Notes: generated by a model not told the origin, from the sequence alone. Counted from the stretch's first letter, positions 26,378 to 34,357 are shown. The stretch is DNA of 64,000 nt from Psychrobacillus vulpis (GCF_006861825.1 NZ_VDGI01000007.1:44034-108033), one strand, 5' to 3'. Translations and numbers: made by a program.

Positions 26378-26905
26378 ATGTCTAAATATACAGTAGAAGT
26401 TAAATTACAAGCGGTGGAACGCTATTTAACTGGAAACCAAAGCTATAAAACTATTGCAGAAAGCATTGGCGCAGCTAAATCTCAAGTCATTACTTGGGTA
26501 AAACTGTTTGAAGCACAAGGTGAACATGGTTTTCAGAAAGACGACTATACAAGTTACTCATCAGCGTTTAAACTAGACGTACTCAATTTTATGATCAAAA
26601 CTGGTGCGTCTCTTCGAGAAACCGCAAGCACATTTAATATTTCTTCCCCTAGTACCGTGTATAAGTGGGAACAGTTGCTTAAGACAAAAGGAATGGACGC
26701 GCTTGAACCAAAGAAAAAGGGGCGTCCATCCATGAAAAAAGAAACGAAGAAAATTATATCACCAACATCCACTCTAGCAGAAGACTCAGTCGAAGCTCTA
26801 CAAGCGAAAGTCGAGCGTTTAGAAATGGAAAATGCTTATTTAAAAAAGTTAAACGCTTTAGTTCAGACGCAGGAAAAATTACAAACAAGATCAAAGCGCA
26901 AGTAA
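26378..26905 (+). CDS. IS150-like transposase OrfA
   Basis: 175-residue DNA-binding subunit with two helix-turn-helix regions ([20 protein letters not shown] and [20 protein letters not shown]) and a C-terminal leucine-rich coiled coil ([20 protein letters not shown]) that mediates OrfA/OrfAB oligomerisation. It recognises the terminal inverted repeats. The slippery site lies 20 codons before its stop. It starts at ATG 26378 just after the left-end hairpin. Confidence 0.92.
   Translation: MSKYTVEVKLQAVERYLTGNQSYKTIAESIGAAKSQVITWVKLFEAQGEHGFQKDDYTSYSSAFKLDVLNFMIKTGASLRETASTFNISSPSTVYKWEQLLKTKGMDALEPKKKGRPSMKKETKKIISPTSTLAEDSVEALQAKVERLEMENAYLKKLNALVQTQEKLQTRSKRK
26842..26848 (+). other. Programmed -1 frameshift site A_AAA_AAG
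   Basis: In the orfA frame the heptamer reads TTA AAA AAG; slipping back one base gives an open frame ([10 protein letters not shown]...) that runs without stop into orfB. This would produce the OrfAB transposase. Confidence 0.82.
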
Positions 26906-26934
26906 TTGTTGAACTAAAGGGACAATATGAGGTC

Positions 26935-27744
26935 GTGGATTTAGTTGAGGTCGCTGACATTCCACGCAGTACTTATTACTACTGGGAAAAACGATTGGAT
27001 CAAGTCGATAAATATGAAGCGGTAAAAGAAGCCATTAAGATCATTTATCACGAACATAAGGGTCGTTATGGTTACCGTCGCATCGCGAAAGAACTGCAGA
27101 AATACGGTTTTACTCATGACCCGAAGACCATCAACCGCTTGATGAATGAAATTGGTTTAAAATGTGAGGTCCGTATGAAGAAGTATCGCTCTTATAAAGG
27201 AAACGTTGGGAAAATCGCTCCTAATGTACTACAACGTGATTTTAAGGCAGAGAAAATGAATCAAAAATGGGTAACAGACGTGACTGAATTCCATCTATTC
27301 GGAGAAAAACGTTATCTGTCACCTGTTCTTGATTTGTGTAATGGGGAAATTATCGCATATAAAGTCATGAATCGACCGGTCTACCAACTTGTAGGAGATA
27401 TGTTAGACGAAGCTGTTCAGCGCCTCCAGCCAGGAGACGAAGTCATCCTTCATTCCGATCAAGGCTGGCATTATCAAATGAAAAAATATCAACAGACATT
27501 ACAAGCACATCAAATTACACAGAGTATGTCTCGTAAAGGGAACTGTTTAGATAACGCAGTCATTGAAAATTTCTTTGGCCTATTAAAGTCTGAACTGCTT
27601 TATTTACAAGAGTTTGAGAGCATGGCGCATTTTGAAAAGGAATTAGAAGAATATATGGATTATTATAATCACAAGCGAATGAAGGTAAAATTAAAAGATC
27701 TGAGCCCGGTAGAATACCGAACACAGATCTTAGAAGCTGCCTAA
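26935..27744 (+). CDS. IS150-like transposase OrfB (DDE integrase domain)
   Basis: Catalytic half of the IS3-family transposase. An HTH_21-type region ([16 protein letters not shown]) is followed by the rve-type integrase core with the DDE residues in TDVTEF (Asp), [10 protein letters not shown] (Asp) and [13 protein letters not shown] (Glu, with the K/R-containing LLKSELLY). 269 residues from GTG 26935, but the same frame is open back to the slippery site at 26842, so it is normally made as the OrfAB fusion. No inactivating change seen. Confidence 0.92.
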   Translation: MDLVEVADIPRSTYYYWEKRLDQVDKYEAVKEAIKIIYHEHKGRYGYRRIAKELQKYGFTHDPKTINRLMNEIGLKCEVRMKKYRSYKGNVGKIAPNVLQRDFKAEKMNQKWVTDVTEFHLFGEKRYLSPVLDLCNGEIIAYKVMNRPVYQLVGDMLDEAVQRLQPGDEVILHSDQGWHYQMKKYQQTLQAHQITQSMSRKGNCLDNAVIENFFGLLKSELLYLQEFESMAHFEKELEEYMDYYNHKRMKVKLKDLSPVEYRTQILEAA

Positions 27745-27775
27745 ATTATTTGTCTAACTTTATTGGGTCAGTTCA

Positions 27776-27796
27776 GCCTCATGGGATTTTCACTTT
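27776..27796 (-). terminator. Proximal half of the IS-split terminator of the PgpA-like gene
   Basis: GCC (27776-27778) plus TCATGGGATTTTC (27779-27791), the exact complement of the arm at 26311-26323. It lies 8 bp after the PgpA-like stop codon. The uninterrupted hairpin would have a 13-bp stem and a GCC loop. Confidence 0.85.
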
Positions 27797-27798
27797 TT

Positions 27799-28383
27799 TT
27801 ATGTTCTTACACCTGTAATATTAGCTTCAGGTGCAGTATCTTCAGGCGGTATGTCTTCAAACGTTTCGTTCGCTTCTTCCAAATCTCTCGTGCGATGTGC
27901 TAATCTTGAAGCAGCACTTGCAGCAATGCTACCAACTAAATCATCTAAAAATGTATGCACTCCATTTCCCGATTTCGTATCAAGTTTTGAAATTAAACCT
28001 ATTTTATTTTTATCTAAGTGCCCAAATGTTGTAACAGCAATACTTCCATACGTGTAAACGGAACCTAATGCAATCGTTTCATCTACGCCGAATAATCCTT
28101 CATCTGACTCTACTAATTGTTGAAGCGGTTCTGATAACATTTTCTTTTCAGCGAGTTCATCCAATTCTATTCCAACTAAAATTGCATGCTGCATTTCTCT
28201 TTTTTTCAAGACACTCTTTATGGATTCCACACAATGTTCAATTGTGAGTCCTTTATTGTATGGAATTTGCATTTCATAAACAATTTTTGCAATTTCCTCT
28301 ATCGTAACACCTCTTCGTAATAATGCATCATTTGCAGCTTTTTCAACGGCTCTTGAATGTACTCTTGATGTCCCTCTATCCAA
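27799..28383 (-). CDS. PgpA-family protein (YutG-like, putative phosphatidylglycerophosphatase)
   Basis: 194-residue protein aligning along its length with B. subtilis YutG: RRGVTIEEIAKIV, KKREMQHAILVGIELDELAE, DEGLFGVDETIAL and the conserved VHTFLDDLVGSIAASAASRL. The PgpA family removes phosphate from phosphatidylglycerophosphate, but soluble YutG-type members lack the membrane helices and their substrate is less certain. It starts at TTG 28383 with AAGGGG nine bases upstream. An extra acidic tail of about 25 residues follows the conserved domain. Its terminator is interrupted by the IS. Confidence 0.83.
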   Translation of the reverse strand: MDRGTSRVHSRAVEKAANDALLRRGVTIEEIAKIVYEMQIPYNKGLTIEHCVESIKSVLKKREMQHAILVGIELDELAEKKMLSEPLQQLVESDEGLFGVDETIALGSVYTYGSIAVTTFGHLDKNKIGLISKLDTKSGNGVHTFLDDLVGSIAASAASRLAHRTRDLEEANETFEDIPPEDTAPEANITGVRT

Positions 28384-28484
28384 TTTTATTATCCCCTTTA
28401 TCTTACTGATTAGTGTTTATTATACCTCTGTTCATGTATATGTTACAATTTCTATACAACATGATTATTAGTAGGAGGTTCACG

Positions 28485-29207
28485 ATGAACAAAGGAGTTG
28501 TACAAGATCTGACGCTTTTTAGCGAAGCATTGCAAGAAGAGATGCAATTGCTAATTTATTTACCACCAAATTATTCTCCATTGTATAAGTACTCTGTCCT
28601 TATCGCAAATGACGGGAAAGATTATTTTCAATTAGGACGAATTTCTCGAGTTGCAGATGAATTATACGAACAAAACGAAATTGAAAACCTAATTATTGTA
28701 GGTGTACCATATAAAAACGTTCCAGATCGAAGAGAAAAGTATCACCCTGATGGACAGAAGCATCAATCATACATACGTTTCCTTGCACAGGAACTTGTAC
28801 CTTACATAGATGCTAATTATCCGACTTATCAAATTGGAATGGGACGTGCATTAATTGGTGACTCACTAGCTGCTACAGTTTCCTTACTTACTGCACTTCA
28901 ATACCCAAATACTTTTGGAAAATTAATACTACATTCCCCACTTGTGAATGAGTATGTATTAGATCAAGTAGAGAATCATAAAGAAGTACATGCATTTTCT
29001 CTATATCATGTAATTGGCAAAGGTGAAACAGCTGTCAAAACAGGAGATGGATTATTAACCGATTTCATCACCCCAAATAGAAAATTGCATAATTTATTAT
29101 TAAATAAAGGTTTTTCTACGTTTTATGACGAATTAAACGGAGACCATACTTGGAAGCTTTGGCAACCAGATATGAAGCGATCACTATTAAACAATTTCAG
29201 TTTATAG
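28485..29207 (+). CDS. yjcH: Putative esterase, YjcH-like
   Basis: 240-residue alpha/beta hydrolase of the esterase D type. The nucleophile elbow appears as LIGDSLAATVS (GDS), and the C-terminal His as DELNGDHTWKLW. AGGAGG is seven bases before ATG 28485; the longer frame from 28413 lacks a site. It heads the yjcH-yjcG-yjcF order conserved with B. subtilis. The substrate is unknown. Confidence 0.85.
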   Translation: MNKGVVQDLTLFSEALQEEMQLLIYLPPNYSPLYKYSVLIANDGKDYFQLGRISRVADELYEQNEIENLIIVGVPYKNVPDRREKYHPDGQKHQSYIRFLAQELVPYIDANYPTYQIGMGRALIGDSLAATVSLLTALQYPNTFGKLILHSPLVNEYVLDQVENHKEVHAFSLYHVIGKGETAVKTGDGLLTDFITPNRKLHNLLLNKGFSTFYDELNGDHTWKLWQPDMKRSLLNNFSL

Positions 29208-29267
29208 ATGTTTTTTTGTTATAATGGTTATGTGATCCGTAGAAAATTTATGAGGAGGTAATTAAAA

Positions 29268-29783
29268 ATGAAATACGGTATTGTTGCTTTCCCATCGAAG
29301 AAGGTACAGGATTTTGCTAACTCCTATAGAAAGCGTTATGACCCGCATTACGCACTTATTACACCACATATGACTATTAAAGGTGTATTTGAGGCAGACG
29401 AAAATGAAATCAAAACAATCGCACGAAAAGTGGACGAAGTTGTGAGAGGTCATAAACCATTTATTTTGAAAACTTCCAAGGTTAGTTCATTTGCTCCAGT
29501 GACAAATGCTATTTACTTTAAGGTAGAGCCAACTGATGAATTACTAGCTTTACGTAAAGATTTAAATGCTATAGAACTGAACGATAGTGAAAATTACGCG
29601 TTTGTTCCTCATATTACGATTGCACAAAAAATGAATTCTAGCGAACATGATGATATTTATCCTCAACTAAAGATGATTGGTGCAGAATTCGAAGAAGAAA
29701 TTGACAGACTTCATTTACTTTATCAATTAGAAGATGGTTCTTGGACTGTTTACGAAACATTTAGATTGTCTGGAGCTGAATAA
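29268..29783 (+). CDS. yjcG: 2H phosphoesterase / 2'-5' RNA ligase family protein YjcG
   Basis: Two HxTx motifs define the 2H fold: HMTIKG (His34) and HITIAQ near residue 119, about 85 residues apart as usual. At 171 aa it equals B. subtilis YjcG. Cyclic-phosphate or RNA-related activity is inferred from the family; the natural substrate is not established. It starts at ATG 29268 with GAGGAGG upstream and is followed three bases later by yjcF. Confidence 0.88.
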   Translation: MKYGIVAFPSKKVQDFANSYRKRYDPHYALITPHMTIKGVFEADENEIKTIARKVDEVVRGHKPFILKTSKVSSFAPVTNAIYFKVEPTDELLALRKDLNAIELNDSENYAFVPHITIAQKMNSSEHDDIYPQLKMIGAEFEEEIDRLHLLYQLEDGSWTVYETFRLSGAE

Positions 29784-29786
29784 TAA

Positions 29787-30215
29787 TTGGTTAACGCAAA
29801 AATTGTAGGAACAGAAAAAGAATATCAAGATGCTATTTTCATTAGAAGAAAAGTATTTGTTGAAGAACAAGATGTTCCGCTACACTTGGAATTAGATGAG
29901 TTTGACCAAGACGCTAAACATTTTGTCGCATACGATGGTGATACTCCATTTGGTGCAGGGAGAATTCGAACAATTGAACCTTCTATTGGAAAAATCGAGC
30001 GTGTTTGCATACTTCCATCTTACAGAGGTAAAAATCATGGCAACTTAATGATGCAATGTATGGAAGATCACGCACAAGCAAATGGTTTTCAAAAATTAAA
30101 GCTAAATGCTCAAAGCCATGCTATACCATTTTATGAAAAAAGAAATTATACGATTACGTCTCCTGAATTTTTAGAAGCTGGAATTCCACATCGTGCAATG
30201 GAGAAAAATTTTTAA
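29787..30215 (+). CDS. yjcF: GNAT family acetyltransferase YjcF
   Basis: 142-residue ElaA-like GNAT protein: FIRRKVFVEEQDVPLHLELD at the start, then the acetyl-CoA-binding core IERVCILPSYRGKNHGNLMM, and a C-terminal FYEKRNYTITSPEFLEAGIPH. It starts at TTG 29787, three bases after the yjcG stop, with GGAG inside the end of yjcG, so it is cotranscribed and probably translationally coupled. Acceptor substrate unknown. Confidence 0.88.
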   Translation: MVNAKIVGTEKEYQDAIFIRRKVFVEEQDVPLHLELDEFDQDAKHFVAYDGDTPFGAGRIRTIEPSIGKIERVCILPSYRGKNHGNLMMQCMEDHAQANGFQKLKLNAQSHAIPFYEKRNYTITSPEFLEAGIPHRAMEKNF

Positions 30216-30230
30216 TAATATATCAATAAG

Positions 30231-30276
30231 AAAAACCGTTAGTGGAATTTATTTTTCCATTAACGGTTTTATTTTT
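30231..30276. terminator. Bidirectional terminator
   Basis: AAAACCGTTAGTGGAA pairs with TTCCATTAACGGTTTT (one wobble), T-run on each side; it separates yjcF from the convergent 101-aa gene. Confidence 0.85.
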
Positions 30277-30285
30277 AGTTACTGG

Positions 30286-30591
30286 TCATATATACAAGTT
30301 AATAATATTTCCTTTGCGACTGATTTCTGCGACTTTCGGTGATAAATTTACCGGGTTTGGTTGAATAAAGCTTTTAAACAAAGGAAGGATAGATGGTTCT
30401 TTTGAGTCCAATAATTGCTTTTCTTGGCTCTTCTCGAATTTCTGTTCTTGTTGCTCAAGATGTTTATCAAAATTTGATTTCATTCTTATTCCATTTACAT
30501 TATTGATATAAGCAAAATTATAATCATCCATTAGCATACGATTCGCATAATTTTGTGACTGGATCGGTTGAACTGGAATGATGTAACCCAT
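30286..30591 (-). CDS. Hypothetical protein (101 aa)
   Basis: Begins MGYIIPVQPIQSQNYANRM and contains a Gln/Glu/Lys-rich middle (KHLEQQEQKFEKSQEKQLL). No signal peptide or membrane segment and no recognised domain. The ATG at 30591 has AGGAGG eight bases upstream; the GTG three codons earlier is too close. It sits at the end of the sporulation gene block, and upstream is a near-consensus sigma-B promoter. Function unknown. Confidence 0.7.
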   Translation of the reverse strand: MGYIIPVQPIQSQNYANRMLMDDYNFAYINNVNGIRMKSNFDKHLEQQEQKFEKSQEKQLLDSKEPSILPLFKSFIQPNPVNLSPKVAEISRKGNIINLYI

Positions 30592-30622
30592 TTTCTCCAC
30601 CTCCTGCTTGTTTTAACACTCT

Positions 30623-30648
30623 ATACCCTATGCTTCATTGCATGAAAC
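30623..30648 (-). promoter_or_regulatory. Candidate sigma-B promoter
   Basis: Minus strand GTTTCA (30643-30648), 14-bp spacer, GGGTAT (30623-30628), 31 bp before the 101-aa gene. The overlapping CATAGGGTA also fits a sigma-K -10, but no AC is found at the right distance. Confidence 0.5.
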
Positions 30649-30695
30649 TTATCACTTTTAACATCGGCAAAATAATATTTTGTTGAATATTCAGA

Positions 30696-30941
30696 TTACA
30701 TCAATTTTTCGATGTCTGATAAACTTAACGAACTACCTTTTTGCAATATAGAATTCGTAAGTTGATCTTCTAATTCTTTAGATACTGGTTTATTTGCTAG
30801 CTTGCCAACTTTTCGAACAATTTTACGAACTTGTTTTTCATCCGTAAAATCAGCATACGAGATGGCATTGGCAAGCGTAAAAAGTTCTTCCATTGATACA
30901 CCAGTTTTATTTTCAATTGCTTTAAAAAATGAATTTTGCAT
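30696..30941 (-). CDS. spoVIF: Sporulation protein SpoVIF (YjcC-like)
   Basis: 81-residue protein resembling B. subtilis SpoVIF (YjcC), which is needed for spore coat assembly and resistance in late sporulation. Matching features are FFKAIENKTGVSMEELFTLA, DEKQVRKIVRKVGKLANKPV and LEDQLTNSIL. It starts at ATG 30941 with GAGGGAGAGAG upstream. It lies 33 bp after the YjcZ-like gene, so the two probably share a transcript. Confidence 0.83.
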   Translation of the reverse strand: MQNSFFKAIENKTGVSMEELFTLANAISYADFTDEKQVRKIVRKVGKLANKPVSKELEDQLTNSILQKGSSLSLSDIEKLM

Positions 30942-30974
30942 TTACTCTCTCCCTCACATTATCAATATTTTGGA

Positions 30975-31118
30975 TTAATGGAGAAAGCTAGCTCCTACAA
31001 TAATTAATAAAATAAATAAAACAACGATTAGTACAAATGTTGAACTTTTATTTCCGCCATAACCGCAGTCATAGCCCCCGCCATAGCCAGGATATCCTCC
31101 ACCACAGTAGCCGTACAT
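30975..31118 (-). CDS. YjcZ-family sporulation protein (47 aa)
   Basis: A small Gly/Tyr/Cys-rich protein: [20 protein letters not shown] followed by [20 protein letters not shown] and a short tail. The Gly/Tyr N-terminus plus one C-terminal membrane helix is the hallmark of the YjcZ/SscA-like spore proteins. GAGGAGGG is well placed before the ATG. A CATACTATA sequence about 40 bp upstream resembles a sporulation -10 element. The frame is below common length cut-offs and easily missed. Confidence 0.85.
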   Translation of the reverse strand: MYGYCGGGYPGYGGGYDCGYGGNKSSTFVLIVVLFILLIIVGASFLH

Positions 31119-31185
31119 ACTCTTTCCCTCCTCTCATCTTCAACTTATAGTATGCGGATGGGGAACTGAAAAAAGGGCGAATCAA

Positions 31186-31551
31186 CTAATAAGTAGTTTT
31201 TGAATTTTGAAAAATAAAAGCTCCTATTACCCCAAATATTATTGCTGCACTAATACCAGAGCTCGTTACTTCGAACATTCCTGTTAATACCCCAATAAGA
31301 CCGTGCTTTTCTGCTTCAGCTAAAGCTCCATGGGTAAGAGAATTTCCGAACGAAGTTATAGGAATTGTAGCTCCAGCACCTGCAAAGTCAATTAGCGGCT
31401 CATACAGCCCAAAACCATCTAAAATTGATCCACTCACAACAAGTGTACTAAGTGTATGTGCTGGCGTAAGTTTAAATACATCCATTAATATTTGACCAAC
31501 TACACATATGAGACCACCAACAACAAATGAAGTAATTAATGATGAAATCAT
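31186..31551 (-). CDS. spoVAE: Stage V sporulation protein AE (SpoVAEb)
   Basis: 121-residue membrane protein with three to four hydrophobic segments ([52 protein letters not shown]), matching SpoVAEb of the forespore inner-membrane channel that moves Ca-dipicolinic acid. It is homologous to SpoVAC in the same operon. It starts at ATG 31551 with GAGGGG upstream, one base after the spoVAD stop. Confidence 0.92.
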   Translation of the reverse strand: MISSLITSFVVGGLICVVGQILMDVFKLTPAHTLSTLVVSGSILDGFGLYEPLIDFAGAGATIPITSFGNSLTHGALAEAEKHGLIGVLTGMFEVTSSGISAAIIFGVIGAFIFQNSKTTY

Positions 31552-31552
31552 T

Positions 31553-32560
31553 TTATCCCCTCTTTTCCATACGGCATTCAATGGCGTGAGCTATGCAAGG
31601 GATTGTTTCACCTTGTTGAAAAGTTAGTGGTGATAATAAGGCTCCTGTTGCAACAAGCAATACACGATTAAATACACCATTTTTTAATTGGTTATACACG
31701 TAACTAAAAAAAACTGCTGCAGAACAACCTGCACCACTCGCTCCTGCATTATAAAATGATTTTTCTCCATAAAATTGCGCACCAGCATCTTGTAATATCA
31801 CACCACTATCTTCATCTTGAAACATTTCCTTTAATATCGATAGTCCTATCTTTCCTAAATCACCTGTCATAATAACGTCATAATCCGCCATCCTACTGTT
31901 AGTATTCGTTAAATGTCTTTCAATAGTATCTCTTGCTGCTGGTGCCATTGCAGCTCCCATATGTAAAGGATCTGTTTGACCGCCATCCACTACTCTTCCA
32001 ATTGTTGCATGTGTAATAATCGGTGCATTTTTTGCTTGTTTTTGTAATAACGCATATCCAGCAGCAGTTACTGTCCATTGAGCAGTTCCAGGTTTTTGAG
32101 ATCCATATTCCAATGGATATCTAAACTGTCTTTCTACTGCTGGGTGATGACTTGAGGCTCCTGCTATAACCGATCGTGCATTTCCGGATTCCAATAGAAG
32201 ACTACCAAGAATAACAGATTCCATTGAACTTGCACAAGCAGAGAAGACACCTAGAAAAGGAATAGATAATTGACGTGCGGCAAAGTTTGTTGGAGAAAGT
32301 TGATTGATTAAATCTCCTCCAATAAATACATCGATGTTTTCCATTTGCTCGTGTGCTTTACGGATGGTTACTTCACAAGCCTTTTCAATAAAACGTGTAT
32401 TTGCCCGTTCAAATGTTTCATCTTTTTCATTCTCTAATGGAAGAATTTCATCAAACTCTTCTGCAAAAGAACTTTCTTTTTCTACTGGACCAACCACAAC
32501 ACCTGTGCTCGCTATACTTGGCTTTGCCATAAATTGTATTGTTCCATATGTGTTCACCAT
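31553..32560 (-). CDS. spoVAD: Stage V sporulation protein AD
   Basis: 335-residue protein with a thiolase-like fold that binds dipicolinic acid at the forespore membrane. Typical segments are [40 protein letters not shown] and [21 protein letters not shown]. It starts at ATG 32560 (GTG 32557 possible) behind GGGAGTGG, overlapping spoVAC by 7 bp. Sequence is complete. Confidence 0.95.
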   Translation of the reverse strand: MVNTYGTIQFMAKPSIASTGVVVGPVEKESSFAEEFDEILPLENEKDETFERANTRFIEKACEVTIRKAHEQMENIDVFIGGDLINQLSPTNFAARQLSIPFLGVFSACASSMESVILGSLLLESGNARSVIAGASSHHPAVERQFRYPLEYGSQKPGTAQWTVTAAGYALLQKQAKNAPIITHATIGRVVDGGQTDPLHMGAAMAPAARDTIERHLTNTNSRMADYDVIMTGDLGKIGLSILKEMFQDEDSGVILQDAGAQFYGEKSFYNAGASGAGCSAAVFFSYVYNQLKNGVFNRVLLVATGALLSPLTFQQGETIPCIAHAIECRMEKRG

Positions 32561-33009
32561 GAGACCACTCCCAATTTCACTAAAATTGTTTTAATTAGAG
32601 CAACAAAAAAAGCTGAAACAACTCCAAATACGATAACGGAACCAGCTAACTTGAACATATTACCACCAATACCTAATACATACCCTTCCGGTTTATGTTC
32701 AATGGAAGCTGAAATAACAGCATTTCCAAAACCAGTTACTGGAACTGCTGATCCAGCACCACCGATTTGCGAAATCTTTTTATATAGTCCAGTACCCGTT
32801 AATATCATCGCGATAAAAACCATTGTTGCTACCGTTGGATTTGCAGCTGTTCTTTCGGTAAAGGGAAAGAAGCGGATATAGAAAAATGTAATCAGTTGAC
32901 CTATTGTACAAATGATTCCTCCAACTAAAAATGCTTTTAACATATTTACAAATAACGGTGTCTTAGGAGTTTGTTGATCGACAATTTTATCGAATTGCTT
33001 CTGTTCCAT
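32554..33009 (-). CDS. spoVAC: Stage V sporulation protein AC
   Basis: 151-residue inner-membrane protein of the spore DPA channel; B. subtilis SpoVAC behaves as a mechanosensitive channel. Segments include LKAFLVGGIICTIGQLITFF, QIGGAGSAVPVTGFGNAVIS and a C-terminal helix IVFGVVSAFFVALI. The ATG at 33009 shares one base with the stop of the upstream lipoprotein gene, showing tight coupling. Confidence 0.95.
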   Translation of the reverse strand: MEQKQFDKIVDQQTPKTPLFVNMLKAFLVGGIICTIGQLITFFYIRFFPFTERTAANPTVATMVFIAMILTGTGLYKKISQIGGAGSAVPVTGFGNAVISASIEHKPEGYVLGIGGNMFKLAGSVIVFGVVSAFFVALIKTILVKLGVVSW

Positions 33010-33398
33010 TAGGTCTCTTCCTTTGATAATGATTTTATTTTTTTAATCGACTTTGTCATTTCATCTTCTTGCATACTTTGCTCGATTATTTTTTCAACTT
33101 CCCACCGTATCTTTAAATCACTTGTCACTAGGACTTCCTTATCAGGAAACTTTTCCTCTAACTTTTTGGATATTTTTTTTTCAATTTTTTCTTTATTAAA
33201 CCTACTCATTCTGCGTATATCAATTGCAACGAGAACATCATTTTTGTCTGTAACACTGCTGTAACCCTTTACCGAATCATAATTATTTAATACTTGTTTT
33301 ATTTCAGATGAATCGTTTTCAGGATAAATTGCTTCATTTACTTCATTGGAACAAGCCGTTAAGAAGCAAAGCAGAAGTATATATATAGCATTTTTCAT
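33009..33398 (-). CDS. YhcN/YlaJ-type sporulation lipoprotein
   Basis: 129-residue lipoprotein with lipobox FLTAC (Cys16) followed by a small YhcN/YlaJ-like domain (VKGYSSVTDKNDVLVAIDIR; KIEKKISKKLEEKFPDKEVL). Such lipoproteins are found in the inner spore membrane and accompany additional spoVA operons in many Bacillales. It is the first gene of the spoVAC-D-E transcript, starting at ATG 33398 behind AAAAGGAG and a sigma-G-type promoter. Confidence 0.82.
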   Translation of the reverse strand: MKNAIYILLLCFLTACSNEVNEAIYPENDSSEIKQVLNNYDSVKGYSSVTDKNDVLVAIDIRRMSRFNKEKIEKKISKKLEEKFPDKEVLVTSDLKIRWEVEKIIEQSMQEDEMTKSIKKIKSLSKEET

Positions 33399-33421
33399 AG
33401 GATTCTCGCTCCTTTTCGAGT

Positions 33422-33450
33422 TAGTATGAGCTTCGAAAAAAGAAATATAC
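33422..33450 (-). promoter_or_regulatory. Sigma-G (or sigma-F) type promoter of the spoVA operon
   Basis: Minus strand -35 GTATA (33446-33450), 17-bp spacer, -10 CATACTA (33422-33428), matching the forespore consensus GHATR-N17/18-CATWHTA (W is T/A; here C at that position of the classical CATACTA form). Located 24 bp upstream of the lipoprotein start. Confidence 0.72.
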
Positions 33451-33476
33451 GAAAGTCAATTGAGATATTTGCCCTT

Positions 33477-33503
33477 ACACCAAATGGATAGTTACATAAA
33501 TTA
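33477..33503 (+). promoter_or_regulatory. Sigma-K type promoter for cotZ
   Basis: AC (33477-33478), 16-bp spacer, CATAAATTA (33495-33503), matching the mother-cell consensus AC-N16/17-CATANNNTA, 28 bp before cotZ. Confidence 0.7.
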
Positions 33504-33531
33504 GAGATAGGTAAAGAGGAGGTGAAATGTA

Positions 33532-34044
33532 ATGGGTTGTGGAAGAATTGAAGATATTACGGACGTAAGAAGAACTGGACGTTGCGTTTGTGATGTCGTA
33601 CGTGCAATTAAAGATATTCAAGACCAAGCGACTTCGGATTGTCCCCCATGTCCTACAAACTGTTTTTTAGAACCTCTTGGCGGTCTTGTTAGTCCCTCTC
33701 GAAACCAAGCTGATACACGTGTATTTATGCTTTTAACAGAAGATGGAACACCTTTTAAAGCATTTTACAGAGATCGAGACAGATGCGATAATGATTGTTT
33801 CTCAGTCTTTTTCCGAGTGGAAGATATTTTCGACAGCTGTTGCGCTACCTTACGAGTACTAGAACCACTTGATGCGCAAAGAAAAGAAGTTGATTTATTG
33901 AACGCAGATGGAACAAAAATCGACTTACGACAAATTTGCAAAGTGCGTAATTTTGCATTGACTGGTAGCTGTATTACGGTAGATTTAAATTGTTTCTGTG
34001 CAATCGAATGTATTGCTGATGTATTTTTAGATGTATGTGACTGA
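33532..34044 (+). CDS. cotZ: Spore coat protein CotZ/CotY family
   Basis: 170-residue Cys-rich protein (about 17 cysteines) of the CotY/CotZ family that forms the spore crust or exosporium-basal layer by self-assembly. Diagnostic segments are CFSVFFRVEDIFDSCCATLR and ITVDLNCFCAIECI. Compared with B. subtilis CotZ (148 aa) it has an extended N-terminus. GAGGAGGTGAAATGTA precedes the ATG at 33532. It diverges from the spoVA operon, and the next coat gene is the cotO-like gene at 34978. Confidence 0.9.
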   Translation: MGCGRIEDITDVRRTGRCVCDVVRAIKDIQDQATSDCPPCPTNCFLEPLGGLVSPSRNQADTRVFMLLTEDGTPFKAFYRDRDRCDNDCFSVFFRVEDIFDSCCATLRVLEPLDAQRKEVDLLNADGTKIDLRQICKVRNFALTGSCITVDLNCFCAIECIADVFLDVCD

Positions 34045-34069
34045 TCGTTTCAACCTTGCAGTGTCTACT

Positions 34070-34097
34070 CCGTTCGGGAATGTCCCGGACGGTTTTA
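34070..34097 (+). terminator. Terminator after cotZ
   Basis: CCGTTCGGGA pairs with TCCCGGACGG (one G-T) around ATG, followed by TTTTATT. Confidence 0.75.
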
Positions 34098-34214
34098 TTG
34101 TGCAATTTTACAAAGAAAATAAAATCCGCAAACGCAATTTAAATGCATCTTGCCTTCATCGTTTCTAGCGTGCTTTGGACAGCATGTCGGCCATCTTATT
34201 ACCGGATAAGTTTT

Positions 34215-34254
34215 AAGAGTGACGAGAAGTGGCAATCCACTTCCCGTCACTCTT
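34215..34254. other. Long hairpin without T-tract
   Basis: 18-base arms AAGAGTGACGAGAAGTGG and CCACTTCCCGTCACTCTT around CAAT, one mismatch. No T-run follows on the plus strand, so a simple terminator is doubtful. It lies in a 930-bp gap (34045-34977) filled by repeats. Confidence 0.7.
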
Positions 34255-34357
34255 CTTCGGTAATCCTATGGCTGTCGTTTGTCCGTGCCCGCTTGAAACG
34301 GTTGGAGTCAGATTGGCTATTGCTTAGGTTAATGAAAGAATAGATACTATCTACCTG

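Larger units (their letters stand above)
26327..27775 (+). mobile_element. IS3 family, IS150-group insertion sequence (1449 bp)
   Basis: The element has 25-bp imperfect terminal inverted repeats (26327-26351 and 27751-27775, 20 of 25 matching), starting TGAACTG and ending CAGTTCA, and a 3-bp target duplication GCC on both sides (26324-26326 and 27776-27778). It carries orfA and orfB with an A6G slippery site, as IS150-type elements do, and all catalytic motifs look intact, so it may be active. It is inserted in the 3-nt loop of the terminator belonging to the PgpA-like gene. Confidence 0.93.

Noticed and set aside
34143-34343. 66-codon plus-strand frame
   Set aside because: It crosses the long hairpin and repeat debris; only its first third resembles the small membrane-protein fragments.
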